Of a stretch of 64,000 nucleotides of DNA, positions 36,633 through 47,285 are shown one piece after another. The stretch comes from Siphonodentalium dalli (lineage: Eukaryota; Mollusca; Scaphopoda; Gadilida; Siphonodentaliidae). The stretch spans positions 174,130,556 to 174,194,555 of the forward strand of contig CP136067.1 of NCBI GenBank assembly GCA_032622095.1, written 5' to 3'. The translations under genes and the position numbers were made by a program. Within the stretch, counting starts at the first letter, position 1, and each line of letters begins with the position of its first letter. A model generated the notes under the pieces. The model did not search any database and was not told the DNA's origin. It saw nothing but the letters and a program-made list of their open reading frames with translations.

Positions 36633-38435
36633 CATAGTGTGTGAAGAACCAGTCTTATCATTACTATCCGACATGAAGAACCAGTCTTATCATTACTATC
36701 CGACATGAAGAACCAGTCTTATCATTACTATCCGACATGGAGAACCAGTCTTATCATTACTATCCGACATGAAGAACCAGTCTTATCATTACTATCCGAC
36801 ATGAAGAACCAGTCTTATCATTACTATCCGACATGAAGAACCAGTCTTATCATTACTATCCGACATGAAGAACCAGTCTTATCATTACTATCCGACATGA
36901 AGAACCAGTCTTATCATTACTATCCGACATGAAGAACCAGTCTTATCATTACTATCCGACATAGTGTGTGAAGAACCAGTCTTATCATTACTATCCGACA
37001 TGAAGAACCAGTCTTATCATTACTATCCGACATGAAGAACCAGTCTTATCATTACTATCCGACATGGAGAACCAGTCTTATCATTACTATCCGACATGAA
37101 GAACCAGTCTTATCATTACTATCCGACATGGAGAACCAGTCTTATCATTACTATCCGACATGAAGAACCAGTCTTATCATTACTATCCGACATGAAGAAC
37201 CAGTCTTATCATTACTACCCGACATGAGTGTGTGAAGAACCAGTCTTATCATTACTATCCGACATGAAGAACCAGTCTTATCATTACTATCCGACATGAA
37301 GAACCAGTCTTATCATTACTATCCGACATGAAGAACCAGTCTTATCATTACTATCCGACATGAAGAACCAGTCTTATCATTACTATCCGACATGAAGAAC
37401 CAGTCTTATCATTACTATCCGACATGAAGAACCAGTCTTATCATTACTATCCGACATGAAGAACCAGTCTTATCATTACTATCCGACATGAAGAACCAGT
37501 CTTATCATTACTATCCGACATGAAGAACCAGTCTTATCATTACTATCCGACATGAAGAACCAGTCTTATCATTACTATCCGACATGAAGAACCAGTCTTA
37601 TCATTACTATCCGACATGAAGAACCAGTCTTATCATTACTATCCGACATGAAGAACCAGTCTTATCATTACTATCCGACATGAAGAACCAGTCTTATCAT
37701 TACTATCCGACATGAAGAACCAGTCTTATCATTACTATCCGACATAGTGTGTGAAGAACCAGTCTTATCATTACTATCCGACATGAAGAACCAGTCTTAT
37801 CATTACTATCCGACATGAAGAACCAGTCTTATCATTACTATCCGACATGGAGAACCAGTCTTATCATTACTATCCGACATGAAGAACCAGTCTTATCATT
37901 ACTATCCGACATGAAGAACCAGTCTTATCATTACTATCCGACATGAAGAACCAGTCTTATCATTACTATCCGACATGAAGAACCAGTCTTATCATTACTA
38001 TCCGACATGAAGAACCAGTCTTATCATTACTATCCGACATGAAGAACCAGTCTTATCATTACTATCCGACATAGTGTGTGAAGAACCAGTCTTATCATTA
38101 CTATCCGACATGAAGAACCAGTCTTATCATTACTATCCGACATGAAGAACCAGTCTTATCATTACTATCCGACATGGAGAACCAGTCTTATCATTACTAT
38201 CCGACATGAAGAACCAGTCTTATCATTACTATCCGACATGGAGAACCAGTCTTATCATTACTATCCGACATGAAGAACCAGTCTTATCATTACTATCCGA
38301 CATGAAGAACCAGTCTTATCATTACTACCCGACATGAGTGTGTGAAGAACCAGTCTTATCATTACTATCCGACATGAAGAACCAGTCTTATCATTACTAT
38401 CCGACATGAAGAACCAGTCTTATCATTACTATCCG
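36633..38435 (+). repeat. Satellite subdomain: 1,110-bp duplicated block
   Basis: Rare joints repeat at a constant 1,110-bp offset: CATAGTGTG at 36633/37743 and 36960/38070, CATGGAG at 36736/37846, 37063/38173 and 37127/38237, and ACCCGACATGAGTG at 37223/38333. Exact spacing over six markers shows a recent duplication of about 34 monomers. The pattern departs after about 38400. Confidence 0.9.
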
Positions 38436-38886
38436 ACATAGTGTGTGAAGAACCAGTCTTATCATTACTATCCGACATGAAGAACCAGTCTTATCATTAC
38501 TATCCGACATGAAGAACCAGTCTTATCATTACTATCCGACATGGAGAACCAGTCTTATCATTACTATCCGACATGAAGAACCAGTCTTATCATTACTATC
38601 CGACATGAAGAACCAGTCTTATCATTACTATCCGACATGAAGAACCAGTCTTATCATTACTATCCGACATGAAGAACCAGTCTTATCATTAATATCCGAC
38701 ATGAAGAACCAGTCTTATCATTACTATCCGACATGAAGAACCAGTCTTATCATTACTATCCGACATAGTGTGTGAAGAACCAGTCTTATCATTACTATCC
38801 GACATGACTCATTTGAACATCTAAATTCCGTCTACGTAATTTGAAAGAAGTGATAAGCTAAAAGAAATATCTATCTGCATGCTTAA

Positions 38887-39094
38887 CCCTACCATGACTG
38901 GAGCTTCCTGATTTTTTGCGAAAACCCTGTGCCTCCCATATATACATAAGAGAATACATTGGCCTAACCATATTGACCTTGACCTTGTAAGCCAGTGTAT
39001 TTTCTTATATATGCGAGGCTCCCTGTGGGAGACTCGCATATATAAGAGAATGCACTGGCACATGATATTTAATGCAGCTCCCGTCATGAAAGGG
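38887..39094. mobile_element. Hairpin element E, TTAA-flanked with CCC/GGG ends
   Basis: TTAA at 38883-38886 and 39095-39098 flank CCCTACCATGACTGGAGCT and AGCTCCCGTCATGAAAGGG, which are inverted. The interior carries one full hairpin cassette (38992-39058) and a decayed left partner (CCCTGTGCC near 38925 and GAGAATACATTGGCC). TTAA duplications with CCC ends are the classic piggyBac signature. The ends differ from those of elements C, D and F. Confidence 0.85.
38992..39058. repeat. Hairpin cassette with compensatory changes
   Basis: The plan and length are the same as the other cassettes. The outer stem reads CCAGTG at the left and CACTGG at the right instead of CCAATG and CATTGG. The inner stem is CTCCC/GGGAG instead of CGACC/GGTCG. 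Pairing is thus kept although both strands changed. Confidence 0.93.
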
Positions 39095-39119
39095 TTAAAG
39101 AAATGTGGTACCAGGACTG

Positions 39120-39320
39120 AAAACATGGTACTGGACATTTTCAGAATGAGGTCCCCAGAAATTCCATCCTCTGGGACCTCATTCTGCATGGCTTTATCTG
39201 CTATGGGAGACCTAGACATAGATTTAAGTTCCCAGATGGTGATGTGCAACCATTGGGCACCTCAATTATGCATTGTGTCGTCTGCCCATTTGGCGATCAT
39301 AGAGAAACTAAACTAAACAT
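39120..39320 (+). repeat. REP-G dispersed repeat, copy 1
   Basis: CAGAATGAGGTCCC and GGGACCTCATTCTG form a palindrome at 39142-39186. Downstream ATGGGAGACCTAGAC, AGATTTAAGTT, TGTCGTCTGCC and GAAACTAAACTA match the reverse complement of 47055-47215. A frame of 101 codons (39011-39316) crosses this and element E. Reading frames do not agree between the two copies, so coding is unlikely. Confidence 0.7.
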
Positions 39321-39629
39321 TATTGGTGCACCAGCGCAGATCCCGTCTTGAAATGGTATAAGATACACTCTTTAAAAACTTGCCAAATCATCATTGAAAT
39401 CACAGAAATTTTTCAGCTGTTTTCGCTTTTTCGCATAGAAGTGAGACAAACGCTCATTATTTTTACCGCATCAGGAATACCATGTTACCATGAGGATAAT
39501 TGTTTATAAGTTTGGTGGTAATCGGCAACTAAACAAATTCTTATCACGTTTAGTGTCCCTCCACCATCTCTCACCAAAACGGCACCAATTTGGCGTCTTT
39601 AACCCTTTACCCAACAGAACGGCCCTGTG

Positions 39630-39696
39630 CCAATGCATTCTCTTATATATGCGAGTCGACCATAGCTCGCCTCGCATATATAAGAGAATGCATTGG
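39630..39696. repeat. Hairpin cassette, element C left
   Basis: 67-bp palindrome. The loop has GGTCG changed to GCTCG, giving one mismatch in the inner stem. Confidence 0.95.
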
Positions 39697-39763
39697 CTTA
39701 ACACATTAAAAATTATAAAATTGTTAAAGAATGTAAGAAAAAATGGTAAAAAGTTTTTTTAGG

Positions 39764-39830
39764 CCAATGCATTCTCTTATATATGCGAGGCGACATATGG
39801 TCGACTCGCATATATAAGAGAATGCATTGG
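39764..39830. repeat. Hairpin cassette, element C right
   Basis: 67-bp palindrome, outer stem as consensus, loop CGACATATGGTCG. Confidence 0.95.
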
Positions 39831-39995
39831 CACAGGGCATAACTGTAACTGTCACAATGTGGTCAAGGAGCCGGTTCCAATGATATCCATATTTGTATGG
39901 TTCTATTGAGACAGACCGAAGATATTTTAGGCTGTTGAAGCTTTATTTGGCCGGTTTGTTGGATAAAGGGTTAAATCACACGAATATAGTTACCT

Positions 39996-40290
39996 CATAT
40001 CATGGAGACAAATGTGTATCAATGTGAGCCCCTCTCCTCATCCGTGCACCCCTGACTCGACCGGCGCCATATCATGGAGACAAATATGTATCAATGTGAG
40101 CCCCTCTCCTCATCCGTGCACCCCTGACTCGACCGGCGCCATATCATGGAGACATATATGTATCAATGTGTGCCCCTCTCCTCATCCGTGCACCCCTGAC
40201 TCGACTGGCGCCTTATCATGGAGACAAATATGTATCAATGTGCGCCCCTCTCCTCACCCGTGCACCCCTGACTCGGCCGGCGCCTTATAT
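39996..40290 (+). repeat. 72-bp tandem repeat (about 4 copies)
   Basis: The unit starts at CATATCATGGAGAC (39996, 40068, 40140, and CTTATCATGG near 40212) and includes CTCATCCGTGCACCCCTGAC. It is a local amplification of one REP-J unit. The proline- and cysteine-rich frame of 99 codons across it follows from the 72-bp (24-codon) period and need not be coding. Confidence 0.93.
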
Positions 40291-41026
40291 CGTGGAGATG
40301 ATTATGTATAAGTTTGGTGGAAAACGGCGACAAAAATATTTCATCATTTTACTGGCCCTGACACAAACAGCGTCACTTTATAAAATACTAACCCACACCA
40401 TTATATTCCTCATACAATTTTACCCTTATTAGAACCCCTTTGGTGCTATCTAGATGAATCCAGTAAAGTTATATAGGACACAGACAAAGACATTCGCAAC
40501 TATATAGGCACTAAATGTGGCGTCCTTGTATATCATTGGAAGAACGTGTATGAGTTTGGTGAAAATTTGCGCTAAACATATTTTTATTAGTTTTTGTGAC
40601 CATACCCTCCCTATCCCGGACTCAAGCGGTGCCACTTTTGACATCTTTAAACCACATAATTAGACTCATTATGACGATGACTATATATAAAATTGGTGGA
40701 AATCGGAGACACCACCAATTGGCGTATATAACCGTATAATTAGATTCCTATCGTATCACGGAGAAGAATATATGTATCAATTCGGTAGAAATCGGCGTTA
40801 AATTTTGTTTTATCAATTTAATGTTGGTGCCGTTCTCCCCCTCGATGCACCCCTGACTCAAACGGCCCCACTTTTGACATCTTTAAATACACAATTAGAC
40901 TCATGATATCATTGAGATGATTATGTATAAGTTTGGTGGTAACCTGCGACTAAACAAATTCTTATCAAATAGAGCGCCCCCCCCCCATCTCTCATCCAAA
41001 CGGCACCACCAAATTGTCGTCTTTAA

Positions 41027-41520
41027 AGGCACGTGAGGCCTTAGTTGTCGAAAATATTCATATTTGTTCCAATCACTGTAAACAGAAAAACATTAAAACG
41101 CATACAGTTTCGTTCATATATACCATGACCATCCCGTAAACAGCATTTTATCATAAAGATTTACTATATTTTACATAAGCAAGAGCCTGATTGTGTTACA
41201 GAAGACAGCACAATGCTGCTCGCTAATCACACACAAATGGCATAAACGCTCTTTATTCGTTCCATATAATGAATTCACCGACAAAGAACGCTCTTTATGT
41301 TTACCATCATAATATAAACAAACACCAGAAAAGTAACTTTTTTTGCTTTTGTTTACATAACAATGGTCAAAGATATGACAATAACATACTGTTTATGCGA
41401 TATTTCTTATGTGTATACGGACAAAGTCTGTCTACATTTTGTTGTTCTTTCTGTTTGTGGCGGTTTTTGACGGGTGGAAATATTTTCACAGGATACCCAC
41501 CGCCAAGGCCAACCGTACCT
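41027..41520 (+). mobile_element. M2 MITE, copy 2 (TTAA-flanked)
   Basis: TTAA at 41023-41026 and 41521-41524. The ends are AGGCACGTGAGGCC and GGCCAACCGTACCT. It is very similar to 11547-12039 over its full length, including the paired CGCTCTTTAT sites at 41247 and 41289. It is inserted in a REP-J unit at the same TCTTTAAATCACACG site used by element C in another unit. Confidence 0.9.
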
Positions 41521-41983
41521 TTAAATCACACGATTATATTCCTTGTATCACAATGAATCAATTTGGTGCAAATCGCTAAAAAAAATAATATATATATATC
41601 AATTTTGATGCCATTCCCCCCTCCGTGCACTCCTGACTCGAACTTTTGACATCTTTAAACCAAACAATTAGACTCCTGACATCATGGATTATTTATAAGT
41701 TTGGTGTTAATCGGTGACTAAACAAATTCTTATCAAATGTAGTCCGTCCCCCCCCCCCCCCGATCTCCCATCTAATCGGCACCAATTTGACATCTTTAAA
41801 TTGCTCGATTCGATTCCCTGTATAATGGAGAAGAATGTGTATCAAATTGGTGAATGTATATAGAGCACAGACAGACCGATAGACATACGCAAATATAGAT
41901 ATAGATGAAGGAATTCAACATTAAACATTAACATTGGTGTTGTTGTTTTATATATCGATGATTATTGGTAGTAAAATACTTAA

Positions 41984-42338
41984 AGATGCATAATCCGATT
42001 TAAAGCCCCTAAATTACTATTTCTTCGGCTTCGTCGGTAAACGATATTCGATTTGAGTCGAGGCACCCACCCATCAAAGCTCAGAGTTATGAGATTTCGA
42101 GATTTTAAATCTGTTACTTTTCACCACCTCGAATATTTGGCGACCTAGCAACTATTCGACGAATGCCGACCGATATACTCTCGATACCAAATTGAATTGA
42201 ATAATTTGTTACTATAGTTGACAGTGGTTAGCATTATTTTATGGCAATTGATCGATTCTGATAACTGAAGCGGCATTTCAAGAAATGTTGTTGGAATCTG
42301 ATGCTGATATGGGGACCATGGAATCAGATTGTGTACCT
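41984..42338 (+). mobile_element. M3 MITE, copy b
   Basis: It starts AGATGCATAATCCGATT after TTAA at 41980-41983 and ends ATCAGATTGTGTACCT at 42338. The right flank is AATA, so the second TTAA has decayed. The interior matches copies c and d (GATTTGAGTCGAGGCACCC, TTGACAGTGGTTAGCATT, ACTGAAGCGGCATTTC) but lacks the middle section present in them. Confidence 0.82.
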
Positions 42339-42379
42339 AATATATTGAACTGTATCTATAATGTGAACTCATATACCGA

Positions 42380-42485
42380 AGTTATAACATTTTGCAGCTG
42401 CTTTCAATTTGCCGCACAGAAGTGAGACAAACGCTCTTTATGGTTACCATATCAGAAAAATACTATCAAAGAACGCTCTTGAATT
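42380..42485 (+). repeat. CGCTCTTT module fragment
   Basis: GCAGCTGCTTTCAATTTGCC, AGAAGTGAGACAAACGCTC, TACCATATCAGAAA and GAACGCTCTT occur in the same order as in REP-B and M2. A similar fragment lies at 39395-39485. It may be the remnant of an element related to REP-B. Confidence 0.5.
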
Positions 42486-43417
42486 GTTATTCTATTGTTC
42501 TATTTGTAAAGGATAAGGCGTCAATGAAGAAATGGGGAAAACACAGTTATATACATGTAGCTTGGCCTATGCAGTTCTTATCTTGGCGGAATACATCGTG
42601 TTGTCCCTACATTGTGACACAATATAAGCAGAACTGTATGCGCATGACTCGGAACAGGAATAATCGCATACTCGACAATCAAGTGGGTTTTAATAAAGGA
42701 GCGACACAACCAGGGACATGTATGTATAGTGTATAACAGTAACACATGTTACAGTTTGCGGGTAACGCGGAGTAATAAAACCCCCAACCCCCTTTTTCCT
42801 TTTTTTAAAAGGGGTATACTGTTTTGCATCTGTCCATCTCTTGTTGTGTCTGAACCTAACTATAACATGTGGTCCGTATCTGCCTCAATGGATGTATACG
42901 GGTATATACATCCAACATCACACCCGTAAAACGCCCAACAATTCCCTCTGAATGTGGATTATCGTGGTCTGTAATTTTTAGTTTTCAAGAACGATCACTT
43001 GTATTCATTCTATGGTGGACGCCCAGATGAAATTATCACCGACAACAATATATAATTATATATGTTTCGAAAGGTCCCGTGTTTTACTTTGTAAACAACA
43101 ACGGTATTATCAATAATTGGCCGAGAGCGCACATGTCTGGCCTCAAGCTACGTATAATTTACTACGTATACTCCGCCAGATAGAATATCAAAAGTTCAAA
43201 ACAAATTTACAGAACTGTGAAGATTTCAAACTAACGTTAACACTATTCTGGTGATTGTTTATGGATTCATACTGTATATAGAGTATATCCTACTAATTGG
43301 AATAGGGTTGTTGTCCGTGTAGATCATGTCATGGATTTCTGCTCTGGCTACGCCCGTAGTTATCATATTCCACCCTTTCAAAACATGAGAAATTTTTACT
43401 TTATATATATATATATC
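42486..43417. other. Unassigned ~930-bp stretch
   Basis: Part of a 114-codon frame (42392-42736, +) extends into it. The frame begins within repeat sequence and has no recognisable domain. A small palindrome GGATGTATA...TATACATCC is at 42890-42911. Confidence 0.4.
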
Positions 43418-43904
43418 ATTGTAATGCAATTGAGAATTTGTCACTAAAAACAAGCATTCTGATTGGCCGAGAGCGGCTAACTTTAGTTTTCGATTCACCG
43501 ACATCGGCCGCTTCAGCGTGCATCAAATCTAAATGTAGCACGGTAAAATTAGCGCAGAACGGAGTAGCGAAACAAGCCAACCCGCCCCACAGGAAATTGT
43601 TACGGAGCAGTGTTCCGAGTAACGCAATGAACAAACCCAACGATTTGTGCACGGTGACAACGGCAAAATGAAAGTCTCGATTCGTGTGATGAAAATGACT
43701 AAATGATACTTCTTATACAGTGTTTTTGCAAATTCCTTGCTAAATTGAATTACAATGGAGATAAACGTACCCTATTTCGTAATACATTCTGGGATTCCAG
43801 CATGAAAACAGTTTGTGAACTCGCCGGCAAGCCGACTCGTTCACAAACTGTTTTCATGCTCGAATCCCAAAATATAAAACTCAACAGGGTACGTTTATCT
43901 CCTA
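43418..43904 (+). mobile_element. M8/M9 composite repeat, copy 1
   Basis: M8 (43418-43757) has inverted ends CATTGTAATGCAATTGAG and AATTGAATTACAATG. M9 (43756-43904) is a foldback starting GGAGATAAACGTACCCT with arms through CAGCATGAAAACAGTTTGTG. Both are found in inverted orientation at 47286-47834. Within M8 a frame (43438-43671) encodes SLKTSILIGRERLT, and the same peptide is readable in the other copy. Because the frame starts at a repeat end and breaks afterwards, I treat it as a possible relic rather than a gene. Confidence 0.78.
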
Positions 43905-43942
43905 AATGAAAAGATAATGCAGGTAAAATATTACTCAGTTAA

Positions 43943-44400
43943 AGATGAATAATCCGATTAAGTGCCCCTCAATAACTATTTTCTTGGATTCGGGGGTAAA
44001 ACATATTTGATTCGAGTCGAGGAACCGACCTATCAAAGCTCACAGTTATTAGATGTCGATTTTTTAAATCTAATATTTTTCACCCTCGATAATTATGAGT
44101 GACCCAGGGTAAAAGTCGACGGTCTCAGACCAAATTGCGGATGAAGATGGATAACTCTTAAATCAAGAGGCTTTGTGTTGATAATAAGGCCAATTTTCGT
44201 CAAACAACATGTTAATAAATAACACGTTTCGGGCAATTTTATACTATAGTTGACAGTGGTTAGCATTATTTTTGGACAATTAATCGATTCTTAACTGAAG
44301 CGGCATTTCTAAAAAAAAATTGTTGTTGTTTTTGTTGTTGTTGTTGTTGTTGTTGTTGGAATCTGATTATATGGGGACCATCGAATCGGATTGAGTACCT
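43943..44400 (+). mobile_element. M3 MITE, copy c (TTAA-flanked)
   Basis: TTAA at 43939-43942 and 44401-44404. The start is AGATGAATAATCCGATT and the end GGATTGAGTACCT. It is 458 bp, the most complete copy together with 57345-57793. A (TTG)n tract near its right end (about 44322-44357) has expanded; the other copies have only GTTGTTG there. Confidence 0.9.
44322..44357 (+). repeat. (TTG)n microsatellite inside M3 copy c
   Basis: About a dozen TTG units with one TTTTTG interruption. The ancestral state is two or three units, as in 57739-57750. Confidence 0.95.
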
Positions 44401-44404
44401 TTAA

Positions 44405-44949
44405 TTTATCGTCACCAATGTTTACTCATAATGGACCAAATGACAAGTATAGCTAACAAACAGCAGCCATACATATACTAAACTTTTGGACAAAATAAGC
44501 CATTTATCACACAAGAGAGTAACTATATACAACGTCGTGTGGCTAAAGGGGTGTGGGGTGTCTCAATCATCCAGATTTGTTCAAACTGTTGAACACTTGG
44601 AAATATTATGCCTGACACAACATAAGTTGAAAATATCATATCCAAAATATGTTGACATTGTACATGATACATGTAGCTTGATTGTCCGGCAGTAGTTAGT
44701 GTGAATATTATGTTAGACCATATTGGTTTAAACAATTTTTATTTTTAACACAATACACATATAGATACAGAGAGGTTGAGAAAGAAGATTGGACAACAAG
44801 CAAATAGTTTTTTTTTAAAGTCCTAGCTCTCCTCGTGGAATAAATGTCGCCTCAAATGAAGGAAATACCGGATATATATCGTTTTTGTTTTATTTAATTT
44901 TGTTTACGTATATGGGATTGAGATATGGGTCTAATATTGTAGTGCTGGA

Positions 44950-44950
<1 letters not shown>
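44405..44950. other. Unassigned stretch
   Basis: Frames of about 70 codons on both strands overlap and are unrecognised. Confidence 0.4.
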
Positions 44951-44953
<3 letters not shown>

Positions 44954-44988
<35 letters not shown>

Positions 44989-45017
44989 GAGGGGAGAGAG
45001 AGGAGAGAGGGGAGAGA

Positions 45018-45082
<65 letters not shown>

Positions 45083-45187
45083 GAGAGAGAGAGAGAGAGG
45101 GAGAGAGAGAGGGAGAGAGAGAGAGGAGAGAGAGAAGAGAGAGAGAGGGAGAGAGAGAGGGGAGAGAGAGAGAGAGGGCGAGAGAGA
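44954..45187 (+). repeat. (GA)n microsatellite, ~235 bp
   Basis: GA units are interrupted by occasional extra G (GGGGAGAG) and GAT. The serine/leucine- or arginine/glutamate-rich frames of 97-116 codons here are pure translations of the dinucleotide and are not genes. Confidence 0.98.
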
Positions 45188-45199
45188 TTGACAATGGTC

Positions 45200-45330
45200 G
45201 ACTTTTTGGACTGAACTTGAAATTTTCAAGTTCCAACAGTTGGGAAAGATTGAGGTGCCAGTTGTTGGTAAATTCCAACATAAATGAAATTTCCCGGAAT
45301 TTGGGAAATTAGGTCTGGTTCAAGGAAGCA
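45200..45330 (+). repeat. Fragment related to the TTGGAAATT-rich block
   Basis: AACTTGAAATTTTCAAGTTCC and related TTCCAAC/GTTGG inverted phrases recall 19190-19650. Only partial similarity is seen. Confidence 0.45.
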
Positions 45331-46460
45331 GGGATACAATTAGAAATTCTACGTCGGAACCCCATCCCAAGAGGACTCTGTAGCCACGCCCCTGTATCTA
45401 CAAATAACTTGCTGCAGCGATATGAAAGAAAAACAGTTTTTGCAGTTAATGCGCCACTGTGATATTGCACTGATAAGGTTCAGAACGGTTTCCTGTACAT
45501 TTTACATTAGTGTTATTATATGTAGTTCTTTGACCATGGATAATTCACAATTGAGTGTCATGCTCTGTCATTTTCACCGGATATGCTAGCTTTAATGTCC
45601 AGACTTAATATCGTCGTCAATGTTGACTGATAATGTTTACAATTGAGGCGGTATAATCAGTCGGAGAATTTATAAATGACGAATCGATCCGGGAACTGAC
45701 AATGGGATCATATTGTATTTCTATAAATTCGAATACAAACACTAGAAATAAAAATCGAATCTGAGTGCGAAAAGTCTTAAATGTCACGAAGACACGTATC
45801 ATAACTATGCTATGTTCGGTATGTTTTGGTGACCACAAACAGGTGTTATATTTCTTCGTTAGACTTCTGGGTTTCGCTATAATAGAAACCAACGTTACTA
45901 TGCAATTCCCATAAGGCTGCTGTCACATAGCTGGCAAAATTTCCTGGAAAATTTTCATAAATTTATTCACACTGTTGAGTGATATACTTCGGCAGCAAAT
46001 CATTATCATATTATCAACATGGGGTTGGCAGACTGTTATAATAAGTTATCGGGGTTCCATGATATCAAAATAACGGATAACAGTCAAATTTTTAATGGAA
46101 ATAGAAAGGCCGTCTATCCATAATTACTGAATTTCAGTGGGTTAAACCCCATGCTTAGTGAATTACATGGAAATTGGACAACAAAGATAAACAATTATGC
46201 TTCTGGTGGCACTCACGTGTGAGCTCTTATAAATTATTTGATTGTAGGTGAAGAAGTGTGAAATAATAAAACATAGACCTGATCATCCCCAGGCTACATG
46301 CATTTTTTATATTGAAATTCCCCCAAACGTCACTTCTGAAAAATACTGAGGGTACCCTCATAAGGCATACGTTTTTGCTAAAGATATGCGATCTGCCAAG
46401 TAAATATCCGAGTTCCTTATCATTGTTAGAGATCCCTGCGGGTGCATATACACACACTCA
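45331..46460. other. Unassigned ~1.1-kb stretch
   Basis: A 91-codon minus-strand frame (45617-45892) is unrecognised. The phrase CTGGCAAAATTTCCTGG at about 45932 resembles 16623. Otherwise nothing was identified. Confidence 0.4.
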
Positions 46461-46570
46461 TATGTTTGCACCGTATGTTTGCAGGCTTTCGTCGTAGAAA
46501 ACGACACGGTGCCAGAATAAGACCATAAACGTGCATATAAATTTCACATGTAACTACGCAAGCTCCATGT
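46461..46570 (+). repeat. M7 fragment
   Basis: TTTGCACCGTATGTTTGCAG, TCGTCGTAGAAAACGA, GGTGCCAGAATAAG and AAACGTGCATATAA match the M7 arm and adjoining interior at 16225-16310. The opposite arm is missing. Confidence 0.6.
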
Positions 46571-47050
46571 AGAGCTCAGTCCTCTACGCTGGACTTACTA
46601 ATGCCCGCACATACACGTAATGTGAAGAAATGTAACATTTATTTATTTGAGACTTTTGTACATTACAATTCATTCTGCATTATTCTGACAAACTGAACTG
46701 TCCATATTCATTTGAAAATTGTCTAGGTCAAGCCAGAATGAATTGTAACTGACAAAATACTTCAATAAAAAATGTTAGATTTAATCTGATTTAATTGAGA
46801 AAATACACATGCCGGCAGCGTTCAGACATAGCATAGCAAGGGGCTGAACTCTGTTTTGAGCTTGGTAACGACGTGAAAATGAAACCCTCTGTAGATCCAC
46901 ATGCATCAATTCTACTAAAATATAGCCTGCAATTATCCCACCAGAAGCAATCATATCTAATTCTGCTTAGGGCTCATCTTCTCTGCAAAGTTTCTTTATT
47001 GTTATCAAATGATTTATTATCAAATTTCTACAGAAACTTCTTCTATTTCT
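46571..47050. other. Stretch with a small inverted repeat
   Basis: TTACAATTCATTCTG at about 46666 and CAGAATGAATTGTAA at about 46735 are perfect inverted 15-mers 55 bp apart. A 76-codon frame at 46873-47103 is unrecognised. Confidence 0.55.
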
Positions 47051-47054
47051 TTTT

Positions 47055-47215
47055 TAGTTTAGTTTCTATATACCCCCAAATTGGCAGACGACACTTTGCA
47101 TAATCGAGGTTCCAAATGGGTGTATATCACAATATTCACCATTTTGAAACTTAAATCTGAGTCTATGTCTCCCATAGTAGATGAGGCCATGCAGAATGAG
47201 GTCCCCAGAGGGTGA
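47055..47215 (-). repeat. REP-G dispersed repeat, copy 2
   Basis: On the minus strand it reads GACCTCATTCTGCATGGC, ATGGGAGACATAGACTC, AGATTTAAGTTTC and GTGTCGTCTGCC, parallel to 39170-39315. About a quarter of positions differ. Confidence 0.7.
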
Positions 47216-47285
47216 TTTTGTTGATGCTATCCCGCTATGACATCGGTTGGGATAATTCTGTTTTACGTCGCAGTTCCGTGTATAT

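Larger units (their letters stand above)
20831..38806 (+). repeat. ~18-kb satellite array, 32-bp monomer
   Basis: Roughly 560 head-to-tail monomers occur with no spacers and no inserted element. The monomer core is CAGTCTTATCATTACTATCC and the junction is GACATGAAGAAC. Junction variants change unit length: GACATAGAACC (30 bp), GACATGACTAACC and GACATGACTAAGAACC, GACATGGAGAACC, and GTGTGTG-containing joints (39-40 bp). Point variants such as ATTAATATCC, ACTACCCG and ATTGCTATCC are scattered. Because 32 is not a multiple of 3, frames break quickly and the short frames seen are not genes. Each unit carries TGATAAG on the minus strand, a GATA-factor-like site. Confidence 0.98.
39603..39970. mobile_element. 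Hairpin element C, TTAA-flanked (piggyBac-like MITE)
   Basis: TTAA at 39599-39602 and 39971-39974 bracket CCCTTTACCCAACA and TTGTTGGATAAAGGG. The two hairpin cassettes are at 39630-39696 and 39764-39830. The right part (TCACAATGTGGTCAAGGAGC to GAAGCTTTATTTGGCC) is shared almost unchanged with element D at 61348-61739. There is no transposase, so it would depend on an enzyme supplied elsewhere. Confidence 0.92.
39485..41870 (+). repeat. REP-J cluster: degenerate ~140-bp units
   Basis: About ten diverged units carry TCATGGAGA, ATGTATAAGTTTGGTGG (or ATGTATCAA), AATCGG, a C-rich run, GTGCACCCCTGACTCGA and TTTTGACATCTTTAAA. Clear units start near 39490, 40300, 40535, 40680, 40760, 40915, 41545, 41685 and 41825. 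Two TTAA elements (39603-39970, 41027-41520) sit in the TCTTTAAATCACACGA part of different units. The cluster may be an old tandem array or the repetitive tail of a retroelement. No boundaries are certain. Confidence 0.65.

Noticed and set aside
20831-38806. CRISPR-like array of ~30-bp repeats
   Set aside because: Monomers are contiguous with no unique spacers, there are hundreds of them, and the surroundings are eukaryotic transposon DNA. This is a satellite.
20831-38806. Short frames with repeated MSDSNDKTGS peptides
   Set aside because: They are translations of the satellite. The 32-bp period shifts frame each unit and stops occur frequently.
39011-39316. 101-codon frame across element E and REP-G
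   Set aside because: It starts in a hairpin cassette. The REP-G copy at 47055-47215 is open in a different frame, so protein conservation is not supported.
44954-45312. Serine/leucine-rich or arginine/glutamate-rich proteins of 97-116 residues
   Set aside because: They come directly from the (GA)n microsatellite read on either strand.
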